64,000 bases of DNA, taken from positions 28,090 to 92,089 of the forward strand of contig DYJE01000017.1 of the NCBI GenBank assembly GCA_020723285.1, given 5' to 3'. Below are positions 34,990 to 42,888 of the stretch, piece after piece. The notes beneath the pieces were generated by a model that searched no databases, was not told the origin of the DNA, and saw only the letters and a program-made list of their open reading frames with translations. The stretch comes from Desulforapulum autotrophicum. Lineage in GTDB: Bacteria > Desulfobacterota > Desulfobacteria > Desulfobacterales > Desulfolunaceae. Position numbers and translations under genes: made by a program. Position 1 is the first letter of the stretch. Each line of letters opens with the position of its first letter.

Positions 34990-35763
34990 TCACGCCTCCT
35001 GGGCCAGAAGGGCCGCGCCAAGGGCTCCGTTGATCTGGGGATCGCAGGCCGTGACGGTTTTAAGGGGAACCCCAAGGCTCAGCCCCAGGGCCTCGAACAC
35101 CCCAGCGTTTTTGGCCACCCCGCCGGTCATCACCACGTCGCTTTCGATGATGAGGGACCGGGCCTGGGACGACACCCGGTGGGCCATGGCCCGGAACAGG
35201 GCGTTCAGAATATCGCCCGGGTCCTTTTCTTCGTTCACCAAAGACACCACCTCGGTTTCGGCAAAAATCACACACTGGTTGGAGATGGTGAGTTTTTCCT
35301 TGAACGTCCGTCCCGCTTCGCCCATGTCCGCAAGGCCGATGCCCAGGGCATCGGCCATGATTTCCAGGAACCGCCCTGTGCCGGCGGCGCATTTGTCGTT
35401 GTAACTGTACTGAACCACCCGGCCCCGTTCATCCAGCTTGATCACCTTGGAATCCTGGCCGCCGATGTCGATGATGGTCCGGGCCGTGGGGTGATGGAAA
35501 AACGCACCCCTGGCATGGCAGACGATTTCCGATTCCTTCCGGCTCACAAAAGGGATCTGCTGCTGTCCGTAACCCGTTCCAACCATGGACCCGACGCGGT
35601 CAAAGCCAAGCCCGGCCCGTTCAAGGCACAGCGCCATGACCTCCTTCGCCGATTCCACCGGGTCCAGCCGGGCCGGAATGACGACAGAGGCGAGGAGGGT
35701 GCTGTTTTCCATGACAACGGCTTTGGCTGTGGTGGAACCGAGATCGCATCCGGCGGTGATCAT
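34990..35763 (-). CDS. Acyl-CoA dehydratase activase (BcrAD/BadFG family), copy 1
   Basis: ATP-driven electron donor (archerase) with an ASKHA fold and a 4Fe-4S cluster at the dimer interface. The protein begins MITAGCDLGSTTAKAVVM at 35763, preceded by AAGGAC. It has IIDIGGQDSKVIKLD, the cluster-binding NDKCAAGTGRFLE with a second Cys in ISNQCVIFAETEVV, and MTGGVAKNAGV. The length of 257 residues is typical of HgdC. The frame stays open upstream to 35997, but that extension is only translated repeat. Translation is coupled to the AcsB-like gene. Its client is presumably the HgdB-like pair encoded upstream. Confidence 0.93.
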   Translation of the reverse strand: MITAGCDLGSTTAKAVVMENSTLLASVVIPARLDPVESAKEVMALCLERAGLGFDRVGSMVGTGYGQQQIPFVSRKESEIVCHARGAFFHHPTARTIIDIGGQDSKVIKLDERGRVVQYSYNDKCAAGTGRFLEIMADALGIGLADMGEAGRTFKEKLTISNQCVIFAETEVVSLVNEEKDPGDILNALFRAMAHRVSSQARSLIIESDVVMTGGVAKNAGVFEALGLSLGVPLKTVTACDPQINGALGAALLAQEA

Positions 35764-35866
35764 GATGATATGTCCTTTTTTAAAAAATGATAAATATTGA
35801 ATAATCAACGATGGTTGTGCATGGGTTGTCGTGAAAGGATATGTTTTCTCAGAGCCATCGTTTTTT

Positions 35867-35986
35867 AACGTCCAACATCCAACGCTCAACGCCCAACGTT
35901 CAATAAAAGGATCGGGCCATTTTATTATGCTGGTGGTCAAAAACCCATTCGACGTTGGATGTTGGATGTTGGGCGTTGAGCGTTCA
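35867..35986. repeat. Inverted pair of AACGTCCAACATCCAACG-type repeats (site 1)
   Basis: The left arm (35867-35904) is a run of 9-10-base variants of CAACGTCCAA. The right arm (35951-35986) is the same motif series in reverse complement. Together they can fold into a long imperfect hairpin with a loop of about 46 bases. It fills the gap between the two activase genes. Related pairs occur at 41134-41290 and 59722-59939, with a remnant at 63931. Confidence 0.85.
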
Positions 35987-35993
35987 TCCTTAT

Positions 35994-36788
35994 TCACCGC
36001 ATCTCCCCCGCAAACAGCGCCGCGCCCAGGGCCCCCACAAGCTGGGGATCGATCTGGCGGATGTCTTTGAGTCGCTTACCGGTGATCCGGGTGAGGGCGT
36101 GGACCACGCCTTTGTTTTTGGCCACGCCGCCGGTCATGCAGATGTCGTTTTCAAGGGCCATGGCGCTGGCCATCATGGACACCCGGTTGGCCATGGCGGC
36201 GTTGATCCCGGCGCAGATGTCCGCTGCGGCCCGGCGTTCGTTGATGTATTTGATCACGTCGGCCTGGGCCCACACCGTGCACATGGAGGCGAGGGTCACG
36301 GGATCTTTGGAGGCAAGGGAGCGTTCCCCCAGCTCGGCCACGGTGATGTTCATCACCTTGGCCATGACATCCAGAAAGCGGCCGGTGCCCGAGGCGCATT
36401 TGTCGTTGGTGATGAATTTTTCCAGATTTCCCTTGGCATCCAGTCGGATGATCTTGCAGTCCTGGCCGCCGATGTCGATGATGCTCCGGGCGGACGGAAC
36501 CAGAAAGCGTGCGCCCTTTCCGTGACAGGAAATCTCCGACACGCGTTCCGTGACAAAGGGGATTTTCTCCCTGCCGTAGCCTGTGCCCACGCAGCAGCCG
36601 ATGTTTTCCAGGGTCAGACCGGCTTTTGAAAGGGCTTCATCCATGGCTTTTTTCGCCGATTCCGCAGGTCTTGGGCCGGAGCGCACCACGGCCGAAGCAA
36701 CCACCCGACGCCGGTCGACGATCACCACCTTGGCCGCCAGGGAGCCCACATCGCAGCCCGCCGAAAGTTTTCCCGATCCTGCTGTCAT
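35994..36788 (-). CDS. Acyl-CoA dehydratase activase (BcrAD/BadFG family), copy 2
   Basis: A second ASKHA-fold activase of 264 residues, clearly homologous to the one at 34990 but diverged. It has SAGCDVGSLAAKVVIVD, IIDIGGQDCKIIRLD, cluster motif NDKCASGTGRFLD with a second Cys in LASMCTVWAQADVI, and MTGGVAKNKGV. Its start overlaps the stop of the HgdB-like gene at 36785 (ATGA). Two different activases side by side recall the BcrA/BcrD pair of benzoyl-CoA reductase, which work as a heterodimer; that is an analogy, not proof. Confidence 0.93.
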   Translation of the reverse strand: MTAGSGKLSAGCDVGSLAAKVVIVDRRRVVASAVVRSGPRPAESAKKAMDEALSKAGLTLENIGCCVGTGYGREKIPFVTERVSEISCHGKGARFLVPSARSIIDIGGQDCKIIRLDAKGNLEKFITNDKCASGTGRFLDVMAKVMNITVAELGERSLASKDPVTLASMCTVWAQADVIKYINERRAAADICAGINAAMANRVSMMASAMALENDICMTGGVAKNKGVVHALTRITGKRLKDIRQIDPQLVGALGAALFAGEMR

Positions 36789-38185
36789 AGCAACCCCCTC
36801 ACGCTGAAAAATTCGTCCAGCCGCATGGCCGTGGTTTCCCAGCTTTCCACCCGGCCGTCGAACGCGTCGGCGTACACCAGGTGGGTGGGAAATCCGTGCT
36901 TTTCCAGATCCCGCATGATCAGCTTCACGTTGGACCAGGTGTTCCGGCAGCCCGGCGTACCGTTGTAGATGCAGCAGTCGGCTTTGTACATTTCCGCAAG
37001 GGACAGGGAATCCTCAAGCCACATGTTGGGGGCGTCGTATGGTCCCCGGATGGTTCGGGTCATGGGCATCCGGGCGTTGATATCAGCCAGTGTGTCGATC
37101 ATGGTGTCGAGACTCGTGGTGTCGATGCGGTAACAGGTGCCCTGAACGTCCCTTCGGTACGGCGCGTTGTCCGGAAAGAACCGTGAAAGCATGTTGCCCA
37201 TATGGGACACCTGGTTTTTCCGAAGCCATTGAAACATACCGACATTAAAGGAAAAATTATCAATATAGAACAGAAAGGCCCGGCATTTCTCCGGTTTTCC
37301 AAGGCCGGAAAGGCCTTTGTCCGCGTTGGCCCGGACAACGTCCACCATCTCTTTGAGCATCCGGGTGTATTTTTTTCCGCCGGACCAGGTGTAGCGCCCG
37401 GCGTAGAGCATCAGGTTGAACAGGCCGGGTACGGGATTGGGGACAAGGCGCTGCATGTCTTCCAGTTCATGGGTCAGCTCATCCTGGATCTTCTTTTCTT
37501 CCAGAAGTTCCCGGAGCCGGTCGATGTCGAAACGGCCGCCGCCCTGTTCCTCGATAAAACGGATAAGGGCCCGGTAATCCTTGTGATGGTAGTCGGTCAC
37601 GTCGCCGGGCGTCAGCTCCGAGGGGTAATCCAGGCCGTAAAAGGGTTTCCCCAGGTACTGGGCCGCGAAACTGTATGCGTTTCCGTTGGTGTCACAGACC
37701 CCGCCCATGTTGATGGCCACCATGTCGATGTCGACTCCGGCCCCGGCCAGATATGCGCCCATGGTTCCCCGCTGGGACGAGCAGCCTGTTTCGGAAAATC
37801 CCACTTCGGTGCAGAAGTCCATGTAATCGAAGGAACCCCGTTTCCAGAGGATGGAGGTGATCACCGTGCCCACTTCCAGGGTTACGGGAACCAGGTTGTC
37901 GAAGGCGTAGAAAATCGTGGGATCGAAGCAGAACGTGGTCATCACCACTTTTTTACCCCTTGCCCTGGCGTTCACGATGTTCGTGTAGTAATCGCCCATG
38001 ATTTCGAGGAAGGTGGCGGCGGGCTTCCCCAGGGCCAGCATGGGCTCCAGAAGCCCACCCACATAGGGAATGCTCCGCAGAAGAATCGCCCGCTCCTTGT
38101 CCGTGGACCGGACGGCCTTTCCGGCGATGTCGAAGGTTTTGGCGAAGAGCTCGTCAAGCGCGTATTCTTTGAGTTCGGGGCGCAT
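36785..38185 (-). CDS. 2-hydroxyacyl-CoA dehydratase / benzoyl-CoA reductase family subunit (HgdB/BcrC-like), large
   Basis: A 466-residue protein of the archerase-dependent dehydratase/reductase family. It has a Rossmann-like start with MTTFCFDPTIFYAFDNLVPV, a conserved FCTEVGFSETGCSSQRG (cluster Cys region) and a late YNGTPGCRNTWSNVKLIMRD segment typical of family cysteines. It overlaps activase 2 by four bases. A second family member is encoded upstream at 38495. The family reduces thioesters or aromatic rings, or dehydrates 2-hydroxyacyl-CoA, using electrons boosted by ATP. Double-cubane cluster proteins are also members. Which reaction occurs here cannot be read from sequence. Confidence 0.88.
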   Translation of the reverse strand: MRPELKEYALDELFAKTFDIAGKAVRSTDKERAILLRSIPYVGGLLEPMLALGKPAATFLEIMGDYYTNIVNARARGKKVVMTTFCFDPTIFYAFDNLVPVTLEVGTVITSILWKRGSFDYMDFCTEVGFSETGCSSQRGTMGAYLAGAGVDIDMVAINMGGVCDTNGNAYSFAAQYLGKPFYGLDYPSELTPGDVTDYHHKDYRALIRFIEEQGGGRFDIDRLRELLEEKKIQDELTHELEDMQRLVPNPVPGLFNLMLYAGRYTWSGGKKYTRMLKEMVDVVRANADKGLSGLGKPEKCRAFLFYIDNFSFNVGMFQWLRKNQVSHMGNMLSRFFPDNAPYRRDVQGTCYRIDTTSLDTMIDTLADINARMPMTRTIRGPYDAPNMWLEDSLSLAEMYKADCCIYNGTPGCRNTWSNVKLIMRDLEKHGFPTHLVYADAFDGRVESWETTAMRLDEFFSVRGLL

Positions 38186-38243
38186 TTAGTGTGCCATCCT
38201 TTTTCTGTTTTTAATATAACCTCTTAATAACAAACGCCCTCTC

Positions 38244-38466
38244 GTAGGTCGGGTTGTAAAACCCGACACATGACCCGATCCTTTGAATCATCGGGCGCAT
38301 CGCGCATGGACGGGCTCACATTTGAATGCTGATTAGGTAACCCATCAACACCGAGCGTTTGGCGTTCATTATTCTCGACCAATCATCATTTAAGGGCATC
38401 ATTTATAATAAATATCTGATTATTATAATGATCGGGTCATTTGTCGGGTTTCACAACCCGACCTAC
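38244..38466. repeat. 223-bp element with 24-bp terminal inverted repeats
   Basis: The termini at 38244-38267 and 38443-38466 match at 23 of 24 positions as inverted repeats. Each is also a hairpin (GTCGGGTTGTAAAACCCGAC type). The interior is AT-rich with no supported frame. It occupies the gap between the two HgdB-like genes. GTAGGTCGGGTT-type repeats are, as far as I know, widespread in proteobacterial genomes as non-autonomous palindromes. Confidence 0.85.
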
Positions 38467-38494
38467 GATGGATTGTCAAACGTTTGTTACGACG

Positions 38495-39643
38495 TCACGT
38501 ATCGCCCGACTTCAGCTGTTCCAGAAACGCGTCAAAGCGCATGCGTAAGCGGCCTTTTTCAGTGAGGGTTCCGTATTCCTTTTCAATGCGCAAGGCGGGA
38601 ATCCCTTCCTTTTCAAGGTCTTTTTCAAGAAGACCGTTTTCAGACCCGTGGAGATCGCAGAAACGGATGTTCTGCATGATCACACCGTCGGCTTTTGCGG
38701 TTTTCACCATGTCAAGGATGGCGTCCCGGCGCATGGGGTAATAGCCGAACATCCGGGGACAGATGGAGCCGGAAAGGTAATGTTCCGCAAGGGCCGTCAC
38801 AGGGTCTTGGTCTTCCCGGACGGTGTCGCAGGAGTTTCGCATGCCGTAGCACACGCTTTCCCCCACCACCACGGCTCCTTTTTCCTCGATCTGCCGGAAC
38901 AGGTCCACGTCGTCGCAGATGCTTCCGGTGACGAACAGGCGTTTTTTACCCAGAGACACCGGCTCGGTGCGGTTTTTTACCTCGTCGACGAGGGATGTCA
39001 AGGCGTCCAGATACACGTCGGACGGAAGCACGGTCCGGGCGATGAGGGCCTCAAACGCTTCGGTTCCGGTGATGAACACCGGGTCCTGGGAGCGGAGAAC
39101 GCCCAGCTCCCAGATTTTTTCACGGATCATGTTCTGGTCCCGGATGGCTTTTTCAAGGGCTTCTATGGTGATGGTCACGTGAAACCGCTCCTCGATGGCG
39201 GCCATGAGTTTCCGTATCCGGCTTTCGTACCAGGAAAGGGCCACACCGTCGGGTTTGTGGGGCACGTCGAACAGAGTGAACCACCGGGGCAGCGTGCCTT
39301 CGATGTCCGAACCCATTTTGCGCCAGCACTCGTCCAGGCGGCGCATGCCGTCACAGCCGCTGGTGATCACCGCGCCGTCGAGAAAATCGTAAAATCCCGA
39401 TCCGGCCTGCTGAAGCAGGGCCTTGGGAAAGGTGCAGACAAAGGGTCCGTAATAGGCGTCGCCGATGGCCAGGCTTTCGGTGTGGATTCCCCGGAGGCGC
39501 ACAGGCACGATGCCGGCGGCGTAAAAAATTTCAACGGGCGCAAAGGAACAGGTCAGTCCCACCACAGGCATTCCGTTTTGTTTCGCGGTGCGGATGGCGG
39601 CAAGGTCGATGGATTGTGCGGCTTCCTGAAACAACGCGCTCAT
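38495..39643 (-). CDS. 2-hydroxyacyl-CoA dehydratase / benzoyl-CoA reductase family subunit (HgdB/BcrB-like), small
   Basis: A 382-residue second family member. It starts with a typical VVGLTCSFAPVEIFYAAGIVPVRLRG segment and has cluster-region cysteines in CTFPKAL, TSGCDGMRRL and FCDLHGSENGLL, with a central GSICDDVDLFRQIEE. These are the conserved positions of HgdB/BcrB-like proteins. Its stop lies upstream of the larger subunit, separated by the 223-bp repeat element. Its start overlaps the 479-residue unknown by four bases. Together with the larger subunit it could form the heterodimeric catalytic component served by the two activases. Confidence 0.88.
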   Translation of the reverse strand: MSALFQEAAQSIDLAAIRTAKQNGMPVVGLTCSFAPVEIFYAAGIVPVRLRGIHTESLAIGDAYYGPFVCTFPKALLQQAGSGFYDFLDGAVITSGCDGMRRLDECWRKMGSDIEGTLPRWFTLFDVPHKPDGVALSWYESRIRKLMAAIEERFHVTITIEALEKAIRDQNMIREKIWELGVLRSQDPVFITGTEAFEALIARTVLPSDVYLDALTSLVDEVKNRTEPVSLGKKRLFVTGSICDDVDLFRQIEEKGAVVVGESVCYGMRNSCDTVREDQDPVTALAEHYLSGSICPRMFGYYPMRRDAILDMVKTAKADGVIMQNIRFCDLHGSENGLLEKDLEKEGIPALRIEKEYGTLTEKGRLRMRFDAFLEQLKSGDT

Positions 39644-41079
39644 CGTTCGGATTCCTCCCTGGGTGTGAAAAGTCCGGCCAGGCGTTGCCGTGCCGCGTCC
39701 ATGGCCTCGTCGTACCCGTCATCGTCCTCGCCGGGTTCAAAAAATCCGCAGAGCTCACGGACCAGGTAAGGCGCGGCCATGCGGAACACCGGCCGAACCG
39801 TCTGACCGATATCCCGGCACGCCACGTTCAGGGTTTCTTCAAGTTCATAGCGGTCCAGGGTGCTGACGAATTCGGTGATCAGGGAACCGAGCACGCCGGG
39901 ATGGGCCCTGTGAATCCGGTTCATCATCCGGCTAACCGCGTTCACCGTTTCCCCCAGATCATAAGCGTTCCAGCTGGAAAGACCGGCGGCCAGGGCTGAA
40001 ACCGCGTCGCCTTCGGGCAGGGTTTCGATGACCTGGATTTTACGCTTGAACAGCCGGATGTCTGCGTTCCGGGCCGCCGCAAGATGGCTCAGCCACAGGT
40101 TCAGAAGTTCGGGCCGGTCTTCCAGGGCCGTGATCAGTTCCGACAGCACCGTTTCCCTACCGTCGATCAGAGCGTTCCGCGACTTGAGGGCCAGGGCCGG
40201 ATCGATTTCACCGATGAAATCCCGTATTTTTTCCCGGAATTCCATGGTGAACTGGGGAGCGTCCATTTCGCCGATGAGGGTGCTGCCCGTATGGATCTGG
40301 CGGATAATTTCGTTGATGCGGTGGATGATCCGGCCGACGGTTCGGGCGTCAAGACCCCGGAACAGGCCCAGGATCAGGTCGGTGAGAATATCCGGGGGCA
40401 TGGTGTTGACGTGGTCAAGGATCCGTTCAGATGTTGAAAGCAGAAGGTTGAGGGTGTCCGGAACTGCGGAGAGAACCGCCACCAGCTTGGCCGGGTATTC
40501 AAAGACAAGGTCCGCCAGCCCTTTGAGCAATGCGTCGACATCGTCTCTGGCTGTGTCGAAGAGGCTTTTCAGCTCGCCAAAATCGGTTTGGGCGACCCAG
40601 CGCTCCAGCAGGGGAAGGATGCGTGGGGAAAGGAACACAGGATCGCCCTGATAAACCTCTTCGGCCATACGGACCAGCGCCGGAAGAACCCGGCTTTCCC
40701 GTCCGCCCTGAGAACCGGAAAAAAGCCGGTCGATCATGGCTTTTTTCCGGTCGATGGGGAGGGACTCAAGAGCCCGGATCACAGAAAGGATGACACCGTC
40801 CAGGCCCTTGAGCATTCGGGGTATTTCATTGACAAGCGCTTCCAGATGTTCCGGCTTTTCGAAAACAGCGTTAAGATCCGGGTTTTTGCCGGACGCCAGG
40901 GCCTTTTCCACAAGCCATGACGCGGGTCCTGCCGCCGCTTTTTTCAGAACACTTTGAGCGCTCCATTTTTCAAACCACTGACCGCAGACACGGGATAACG
41001 CGTTCCGGACCTCCGGGGTGTCGATGATATCCACGATCAGAGCGGACAGATCATCATGTCGGCTGGGTGTCTGGGTCAT
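39640..41079 (-). CDS. Unrecognised 479-residue all-helical protein in the dehydratase cluster
   Basis: I do not recognise this protein. It has no signal peptide or membrane segment and appears almost wholly alpha-helical, with repeating amphipathic stretches of 30-40 residues. Examples are VLPALVRMAEEVYQ, LLLSTSERILDHVNTMPPDI and LILGLFRGLDARTVGRIIHR. This suggests a HEAT- or ARM-like solenoid. Cysteines are few: Cys32, then one in NVACRDIG and one in ELCGFFEPGEDDDG. Its stop overlaps the HgdB-like start (ATGA), so it is translated with the dehydratase subunit and is probably the first gene of that operon. A scaffold, chaperone or regulator role is conceivable. Confidence 0.75.
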   Translation of the reverse strand: MTQTPSRHDDLSALIVDIIDTPEVRNALSRVCGQWFEKWSAQSVLKKAAAGPASWLVEKALASGKNPDLNAVFEKPEHLEALVNEIPRMLKGLDGVILSVIRALESLPIDRKKAMIDRLFSGSQGGRESRVLPALVRMAEEVYQGDPVFLSPRILPLLERWVAQTDFGELKSLFDTARDDVDALLKGLADLVFEYPAKLVAVLSAVPDTLNLLLSTSERILDHVNTMPPDILTDLILGLFRGLDARTVGRIIHRINEIIRQIHTGSTLIGEMDAPQFTMEFREKIRDFIGEIDPALALKSRNALIDGRETVLSELITALEDRPELLNLWLSHLAAARNADIRLFKRKIQVIETLPEGDAVSALAAGLSSWNAYDLGETVNAVSRMMNRIHRAHPGVLGSLITEFVSTLDRYELEETLNVACRDIGQTVRPVFRMAAPYLVRELCGFFEPGEDDDGYDEAMDAARQRLAGLFTPREESER

Positions 41080-41133
41080 AAATGTCCTTTGCCTAAAGCA
41101 TGATTGTCATATATTAGTACCCAATGAAAAATC

Positions 41134-41290
41134 GTTGAACATCGAACATCCAACGCCCAACATTGAACATCAAATGAAGGATAACTCCATTTTAAATTTT
41201 GATTTTACAGAATATTTTCTATCCATGCTGACATGGTGATCCTGCAATCCATTCACCATTCGATGTTGTGTGTTCGATGTTCAATGTTCA
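41134..41290. repeat. Inverted pair of GAACATCCAACGCCCAAC-type repeats (site 2)
   Basis: The left arm (41134-41171) and right arm (41258-41290) carry the same 9-10-base variants in opposite orientation, around about 86 bases of AT-rich sequence. It lies upstream of the 479-residue gene, within its probable promoter region, and downstream of the GMC oxidoreductase. Confidence 0.8.
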
Positions 41291-41335
41291 AAAAATGTCC
41301 CAATCATATCGTTTTAGACAGCCCGTAGCCCGTAG

Positions 41336-41363
41336 GATGGGCAAAGGCGAAGCCGTGCCCATC
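41336..41363. repeat. GATGGGCAAAGGCGAAGCCGTGCCCATC hairpin repeat
   Basis: An 8-bp perfect stem (41336-41343 with 41356-41363) encloses a smaller GGC-GAA-GCC hairpin. It lies 9 bp beyond the stop codon of the GMC oxidoreductase. It matches a type of intergenic palindrome seen in many proteobacteria and may also serve as that gene's 3' terminator. Confidence 0.7.
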
Positions 41364-41371
41364 TCTTAACC

Positions 41372-42670
41372 TCACATCGTTTCAGACAGATGCCTTGCCA
41401 GACGCCGTCCCAGGCCCAGAAGGGTCAGGGTGGGCGGCAGGCCCCAGGCTTCGGGGACCACCGAGCAGTCGCACACGTAAAGATTGTCTTTCACGGTTTT
41501 CAGGTCAGAATCCAGCATGTCGTTGATCTTCACCGTTCCGCCGGGATGGGCCGCCACGGTCCAACCGCTGAACACGCCACTGGCTCCGGCGTGGGTCAGG
41601 ATTTTCTTCGCGTGGTTGAACCCGTCTTTCAGCTTGGCCTTGTCCTTGTCGCCGATGCTTTTCCGAACCCCGCCCCCCCAGGTGATGCGTCCGCCCAGAT
41701 CGTCTTTGATCTTGATCATGATCATCAGGGTGTTGTTCCGGGAAAAAGCTTTGTGGAGCCGCATTTTCGGCATACTCTGAGCCAGGTAGATGGGGGTGGG
41801 GAAGTTCAGGTCCACCATCAGGTAGCCCATGTCCTTGTTGTGGGTTCCGGCGGCCATCTGGATTTCGCCTTTGCTCTTGAGACCGTCCACGGTGCCGAAC
41901 ACCATGATCAAAGGGTCGAAGAAGAAATCGTATCCGGCCTGGTACAGACCGCTGTGGCGCAGCAGTTCGGGTGAACCCACGCCGCCCGCCGCCACCACGA
42001 TTTTTTTCGCGAACACGTCGTGATCCTTGAAGTTCTTTCTGTAGCGGACCCCCACGGCGCTGTTGCCCTCGAAGAGAATTTTCGTGACCTTGGCCCCGTT
42101 CATCAGGCTGACGCCGTTTTTCACCGATTCTTCCACAAAGTTTCGGGCTGTCCATTTGGCACCGTAAGGACAGCCGTAACTGCATTTCCCGCAGTCGGCC
42201 TTGCATTTGTCCTGGTAGATGAATTTGTTGAGTTTGTTCCAGTCGTAGCCCAAATCCCTCGCGCTGTCCATGATCACCCGGGCACCCACGCCCATGAGCC
42301 GGTCTTCCGCGGGAGCCATGGGCACGTCTTTTTTCAGTTCGGTGATATCGTCCCTGAGGTCGATGCCGTAGGAATCCAGCATGGCGTAAGGCGGTTCAAA
42401 GGCCGTGGCGCAATAGAACACCGAACTGCCGCCAGTGCAGAGTCCGCGCACCATGGCGAGAAAGGTCTTGTCCGTGAACAAAAGGCTCTGCCCGGGAATT
42501 CCTGCGTTCAGGGCCAGCTGGAAAAGAGATCCCCTGACTTTTCCGTTATCTCCCCATTCCAGCATCAGAATGCGTTTGTTGGTCTTTGAAAGCTCCCTGG
42601 CCACCGATGCCCCTCCGGGCCCCGATCCCACGATGATCACGTCGTATGTTTCCGATGTTTTGGCACTCAT
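41372..42670 (-). CDS. GMC-family FAD-dependent oxidoreductase with Cys-rich insert
   Basis: Flavoprotein that oxidises alcohols or similar groups, 432 residues. The start at 42670 is fixed by GGAGCGG; the frame is open further upstream without support. The N-terminal dinucleotide motif is VIIVGSGPGGASVARELS. The C-terminal GMC signature is HPGGTVKIND followed by YVCDCSVVPEAWGLPPTLTL. A segment with CKADCGKCSYGCPYG (about 160-175) looks like an Fe-S site, common in anaerobic relatives. It is divergent from the GntR regulator at 42889, which is the likely controller through the palindromes at 42769-42798. Substrate unknown. Confidence 0.9.
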   Translation of the reverse strand: MSAKTSETYDVIIVGSGPGGASVARELSKTNKRILMLEWGDNGKVRGSLFQLALNAGIPGQSLLFTDKTFLAMVRGLCTGGSSVFYCATAFEPPYAMLDSYGIDLRDDITELKKDVPMAPAEDRLMGVGARVIMDSARDLGYDWNKLNKFIYQDKCKADCGKCSYGCPYGAKWTARNFVEESVKNGVSLMNGAKVTKILFEGNSAVGVRYRKNFKDHDVFAKKIVVAAGGVGSPELLRHSGLYQAGYDFFFDPLIMVFGTVDGLKSKGEIQMAAGTHNKDMGYLMVDLNFPTPIYLAQSMPKMRLHKAFSRNNTLMIMIKIKDDLGGRITWGGGVRKSIGDKDKAKLKDGFNHAKKILTHAGASGVFSGWTVAAHPGGTVKINDMLDSDLKTVKDNLYVCDCSVVPEAWGLPPTLTLLGLGRRLARHLSETM

Positions 42671-42768
42671 GTTCCGCTCCTTGAATGGACCTGGCGTTTT
42701 TTCGTCTTGCGCCCGCGTTCTGCCCTGCGGGGTGTCATATCCGTTGACTTGTTCGAATGTGCTTTGTA

Positions 42769-42798
42769 TATTGTCGACAATAGTCCGTGTTGTCAACA
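42769..42798. promoter_or_regulatory. Candidate GntR/FCD operator pair in the divergent region
   Basis: A perfect 14-bp palindrome TATTGTCGACAATA (42769-42782) is followed by TGTTG-T-CAACA (42788-42798). Their centres are about 17-18 bp apart. TTGTCGACAA-type dyads fit the usual FadR/FCD operator shape. They lie between the divergent GMC gene and the GntR gene, so could control both. Confidence 0.6.
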
Positions 42799-42888
42799 GT
42801 TTTTTTACCACCCATGTTTTTGTTTTTGATTCGTGGCCGCTTGTGCTAAAAAAAACGCATCACACAACCGGGAAGGAATGGGTTCGCC

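Noticed and set aside
35764..35997. N-terminal extension of activase copy 1 by 78 codons
   Set aside because: The extra residues are a translation of the AACGTCCAAC repeat element. Family alignments start at MITAGCDLGSTTAKA, with a ribosome-binding site directly ahead.
37202..38227. Plus-strand open frame of 341 codons opposite the large HgdB-like gene
   Set aside because: Antisense shadow; the minus-strand protein carries family motifs and overlapping operon starts.
38648..39769. Plus-strand open frame of 373 codons opposite the small HgdB-like gene
   Set aside because: Antisense shadow with low-complexity His/Gly content and no ribosome-binding site.
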